NCBI GenBank assembly: GCA_964398985.1
Contig: CAYNOS010000045.1
Coordinates: forward strand, 1-17,450
Direction: 5' to 3'
DNA from: CAYMRL01 sp964398985
Lineage (GTDB): Bacteria; Deinococcota; Deinococci; Deinococcales; Trueperaceae
Length of the DNA: 17,450 nucleotides
The translations under genes were made by a program, and so were the position numbers. The first letter of the stretch is position 1. Every line of letters begins with the position of its first letter. The notes under the pieces are model-generated. The model saw only the letters and a program-made list of their open reading frames with translations, was not told the origin of the DNA and searched no databases. Shown here one piece after another: positions 15,579 through 17,450 of this stretch.

Positions 15579-16195
15579 AACAGGATCCTGTTCCAGTCGA
15601 GCTCGTCGAGGTTCTGGAAGACGTCGACGTGCTCGAGCAGCAGGCCGGCGGACTGGTTGCGGAACATCGCGCACTCGACGTGCTTGCCGTAGCGCTTGAG
15701 GGTCTCGACCAGTTCGACGTAGTCGCCGTCGCCCGACACCAGTAGCGCCGTGTCGTAGGCGTTCTGGAAGGCTAGTGACAGCGCCTCGACCGCGATCGCC
15801 ACGTCGATGCCCTTCTCGACGAGGGCACCATCCGGGCGCCTGTGCAGGCGTCCGAAACGCACGGTGACGTAGGGGATGCGGCGCAGCGACTCGAAGAAGC
15901 GCTGCTGCCCCTCGCGCAACTCCTCGTCGTAGTCGTCGGTGAGCGGGGCGTTGTAGTAGTAGGTGCGGTGCACGGGGCGGTCCCTGAGCAGTTGCTGGAT
16001 CATCTCCGCAAGGCTGAAGCGGGTGCTCCTGAGGTTCTCGCGCATGCCGTTGTAGAGGTTGCTGCCGTCGATGAAGATAGCGACGCGCTCGTTGGGCACG
16101 ACGCTGCGAAGCTGAGCCTCGTAGCGCTTGCCGCCTGCTGCGTCTTGTCTCTGGCGCGGCCTGCCGGAACGGTCGTTGGAGTCGCTGGAGTTCAT
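15575..16195 (-). CDS. NYN/LabA-type PIN-like domain protein
   Basis: 206 residues. After a basic, probably disordered N-terminus (1-35) comes a NYN domain: VAIFIDGSNLYNGM (38-51, with Asp43 and Asn46), the VEKGIDVAIAVEAL segment (Asp131) and TALLVSGDGDYVELV (Asp156, Asp158). These acidic residues match the metal site of PIN-fold ribonucleases. The family (DUF88, LabA-like, also the NYN part of eukaryotic MARF1) is mostly uncharacterised in bacteria; RNase activity is inferred from the fold only. The ATG at 16195 has no clear Shine-Dalgarno and follows a TAGACT box by 10 nt, so a very short leader is likely. It overlaps the carbonic anhydrase gene downstream and is divergent from luxS. Confidence 0.9.
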   Translation of the reverse strand: MNSSDSNDRSGRPRQRQDAAGGKRYEAQLRSVVPNERVAIFIDGSNLYNGMRENLRSTRFSLAEMIQQLLRDRPVHRTYYYNAPLTDDYDEELREGQQRFFESLRRIPYVTVRFGRLHRRPDGALVEKGIDVAIAVEALSLAFQNAYDTALLVSGDGDYVELVETLKRYGKHVECAMFRNQSAGLLLEHVDVFQNLDELDWNRILF

Positions 16196-16205
16196 AACCC
16201 GCAAC

Positions 16206-16211
16206 AGTCTA
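16206..16211 (-). promoter_or_regulatory. candidate -10 box of the NYN gene
   Basis: TAGACT (16211-16206, minus strand) fits the TAnnnT pattern and ends 10 nt before the ATG at 16195. Transcription would start about 4 nt before the start codon. No -35 is evident. Confidence 0.45.
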
Positions 16212-16265
16212 ACCGTGTGGGCGCACGGTGCGAGGACGACGCACGGGCGTGAGCGGGTCCCGGCA

Positions 16266-16271
16266 TATACT
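16266..16271 (+). promoter_or_regulatory. candidate -10 box giving a leaderless luxS mRNA
   Basis: TATACT, a 5/6 match to the -10 consensus, ends 6 nt before the GTG start codon of luxS. Transcription would begin at or next to the GTG. No Shine-Dalgarno precedes the start, which fits a leaderless transcript. Confidence 0.6.
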
Positions 16272-16277
16272 TCCCGC

Positions 16278-16763
16278 GTGAGCGCCAAGACGCTGGTGGA
16301 CAGCTTCGAACTCGACCACAACGCCGTGCGCGCGCCCTACGTGCGCCTCGCCGGCCGCTACCTGGGAGAGCACGGCGATGTCGTCACCAAGTTCGACCTC
16401 CGGCTCGTGCAGCCCAACCGCGCCGAGGTGCCGACCGCGGCACTGCACACGATCGAGCACTTGTTGGCGGGCTACCTGCGCGAGGAGCTCCCGCGCGAGC
16501 AGGCGACTATCGTCGACGCCTCGCCGATGGGGTGCCGCACCGGCTTCTACCTGACCGTCCTCGGCGAGCCGGCCAGCGAGGACGTGCGCGCTGCGTTCGC
16601 CAGGGCCTTGGCCAAGGTGGCCGCCCACGAGGGCGAGATCCCCGGCTGCAGCCCCGAGCGCTGCGGCAACTGGCGCGACCACTCTCTGCCTGGCGCCAAG
16701 GCGTGGGCCGCTGCGGTCATCTCCCAGCCGATCATCGTGCAGGAGACCATCAGGCTCTCCTAG
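16278..16763 (+). CDS. luxS: S-ribosylhomocysteine lyase LuxS
   Basis: Cleaves S-ribosylhomocysteine to homocysteine and DPD, the precursor of autoinducer-2, in the activated methyl cycle; cytoplasmic homodimer. 161 residues, normal length. N-terminal SFELDHNAVRAPYVRLAG, the metal-binding HTIEH (His57, His61), MGCRTGFY with catalytic Cys86, and CGNWRDH with metal ligand Cys129 are all present, so the protein should be active. The GTG at 16278 is chosen because it matches the N-terminal length of the family and directly follows a -10 box; the longer upstream frame has no family similarity. No Pfs (SAH nucleosidase) or methionine-cycle gene is adjacent. Confidence 0.96.
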   Translation: MSAKTLVDSFELDHNAVRAPYVRLAGRYLGEHGDVVTKFDLRLVQPNRAEVPTAALHTIEHLLAGYLREELPREQATIVDASPMGCRTGFYLTVLGEPASEDVRAAFARALAKVAAHEGEIPGCSPERCGNWRDHSLPGAKAWAAAVISQPIIVQETIRLS

Positions 16764-16805
16764 CGTCCCGCTCGCCTGGTGGGCGCGTGCCGCGCGGGCC
16801 CTCAC

Positions 16806-16841
16806 GAGATTCGCATCTCACGGTGATTTCTCTCATGAGAG
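16806..16841. promoter_or_regulatory. two inverted repeats upstream of the response regulator
   Basis: GAGAT-TCGC-ATCTC (16806-16819) is followed by the perfect 12-bp palindrome CTCTCATGAGAG (16830-16841). Both lie between the luxS stop and the response-regulator start. They may be autoregulatory operators; the first could also be a small hairpin after luxS. No clear promoter hexamers are visible. Confidence 0.45.
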
Positions 16842-16861
16842 CGCGTGCGATGATGCGCCAC

Positions 16862-17450
<589 letters not shown>

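Noticed and set aside
15578..15674. N-terminal extension of the carbonic anhydrase from the GTG at 15674
   Set aside because: The extra 32 residues are Arg- and Pro-rich, out of frame with and opposite in character to the conserved NYN coding sequence they overlap, and are not a known part of beta carbonic anhydrases.
16773..16785. small CGCC/GGCG hairpin after luxS
   Set aside because: Only a 4-bp stem with no T-run; expected by chance at this GC content.
16209..16805. 198-codon minus-strand open frame opposite luxS
   Set aside because: LuxS on the plus strand has all catalytic residues; this frame is its shadow.

Overview
The window is high-GC bacterial chromosome. Most of it (positions 1 to about 12,924, minus strand) is a compact division and cell wall (dcw) cluster. 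Reading 5' to 3' on the minus strand the order is mraZ, rsmH, ftsL, ftsI, murF, mraY, murD, ftsW, murG, murC, murB, ftsQ, ftsA; ftsA runs off the window. My best guess is the Deinococcota (Deinococcus-Thermus), perhaps a Truepera-like lineage. The grounds are GTG starts, TAnnnT -10 boxes almost touching start codons (leaderless-type promoters), a very short class B PBP and no murE in the cluster. This is inference; no phylogenetic marker was searched.

Upstream of mraZ lies the RNase P RNA gene (rnpB, minus strand, about 13127-13540), with an extended -10 promoter, a P1 helix that closes the molecule and an intrinsic terminator. Between that terminator and mraZ are three TGGGN-type repeats at exact 10-bp period, the expected autoregulatory MraZ operator. 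The dcw genes form one transcription unit: six junctions use the 4-nt GTGA start/stop overlap. The only gap over 15 nt inside the cluster is the 69-nt linker between ftsI and murF, where murE normally sits.

Further right are a secreted BMP-family substrate-binding protein (minus) with an extended -10 promoter and a palindromic operator candidate, a beta-carbonic anhydrase and a NYN/LabA-type nuclease-fold protein (both minus, overlapping). Divergently transcribed on the plus strand are luxS and an OmpR-family response regulator cut by the window end.

The cluster makes the lipid II pathway (MurB, MurC, MurD, MurF, MraY, MurG) and the septal synthase with its partners (FtsW, FtsI, FtsL, FtsQ, FtsA). 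No new multi-gene system is evident. The most notable point is a set of departures from conserved motifs in otherwise intact genes: MraY has Gly where the family has a catalytic/Mg-binding Asp (MGD motif), MurD has an altered P-loop, FtsW has QALG in place of EELG, MurB has Cys in place of Ser, and FtsI lacks most of its N-terminal pedestal. The carbonic anhydrase appears to start at CTG.
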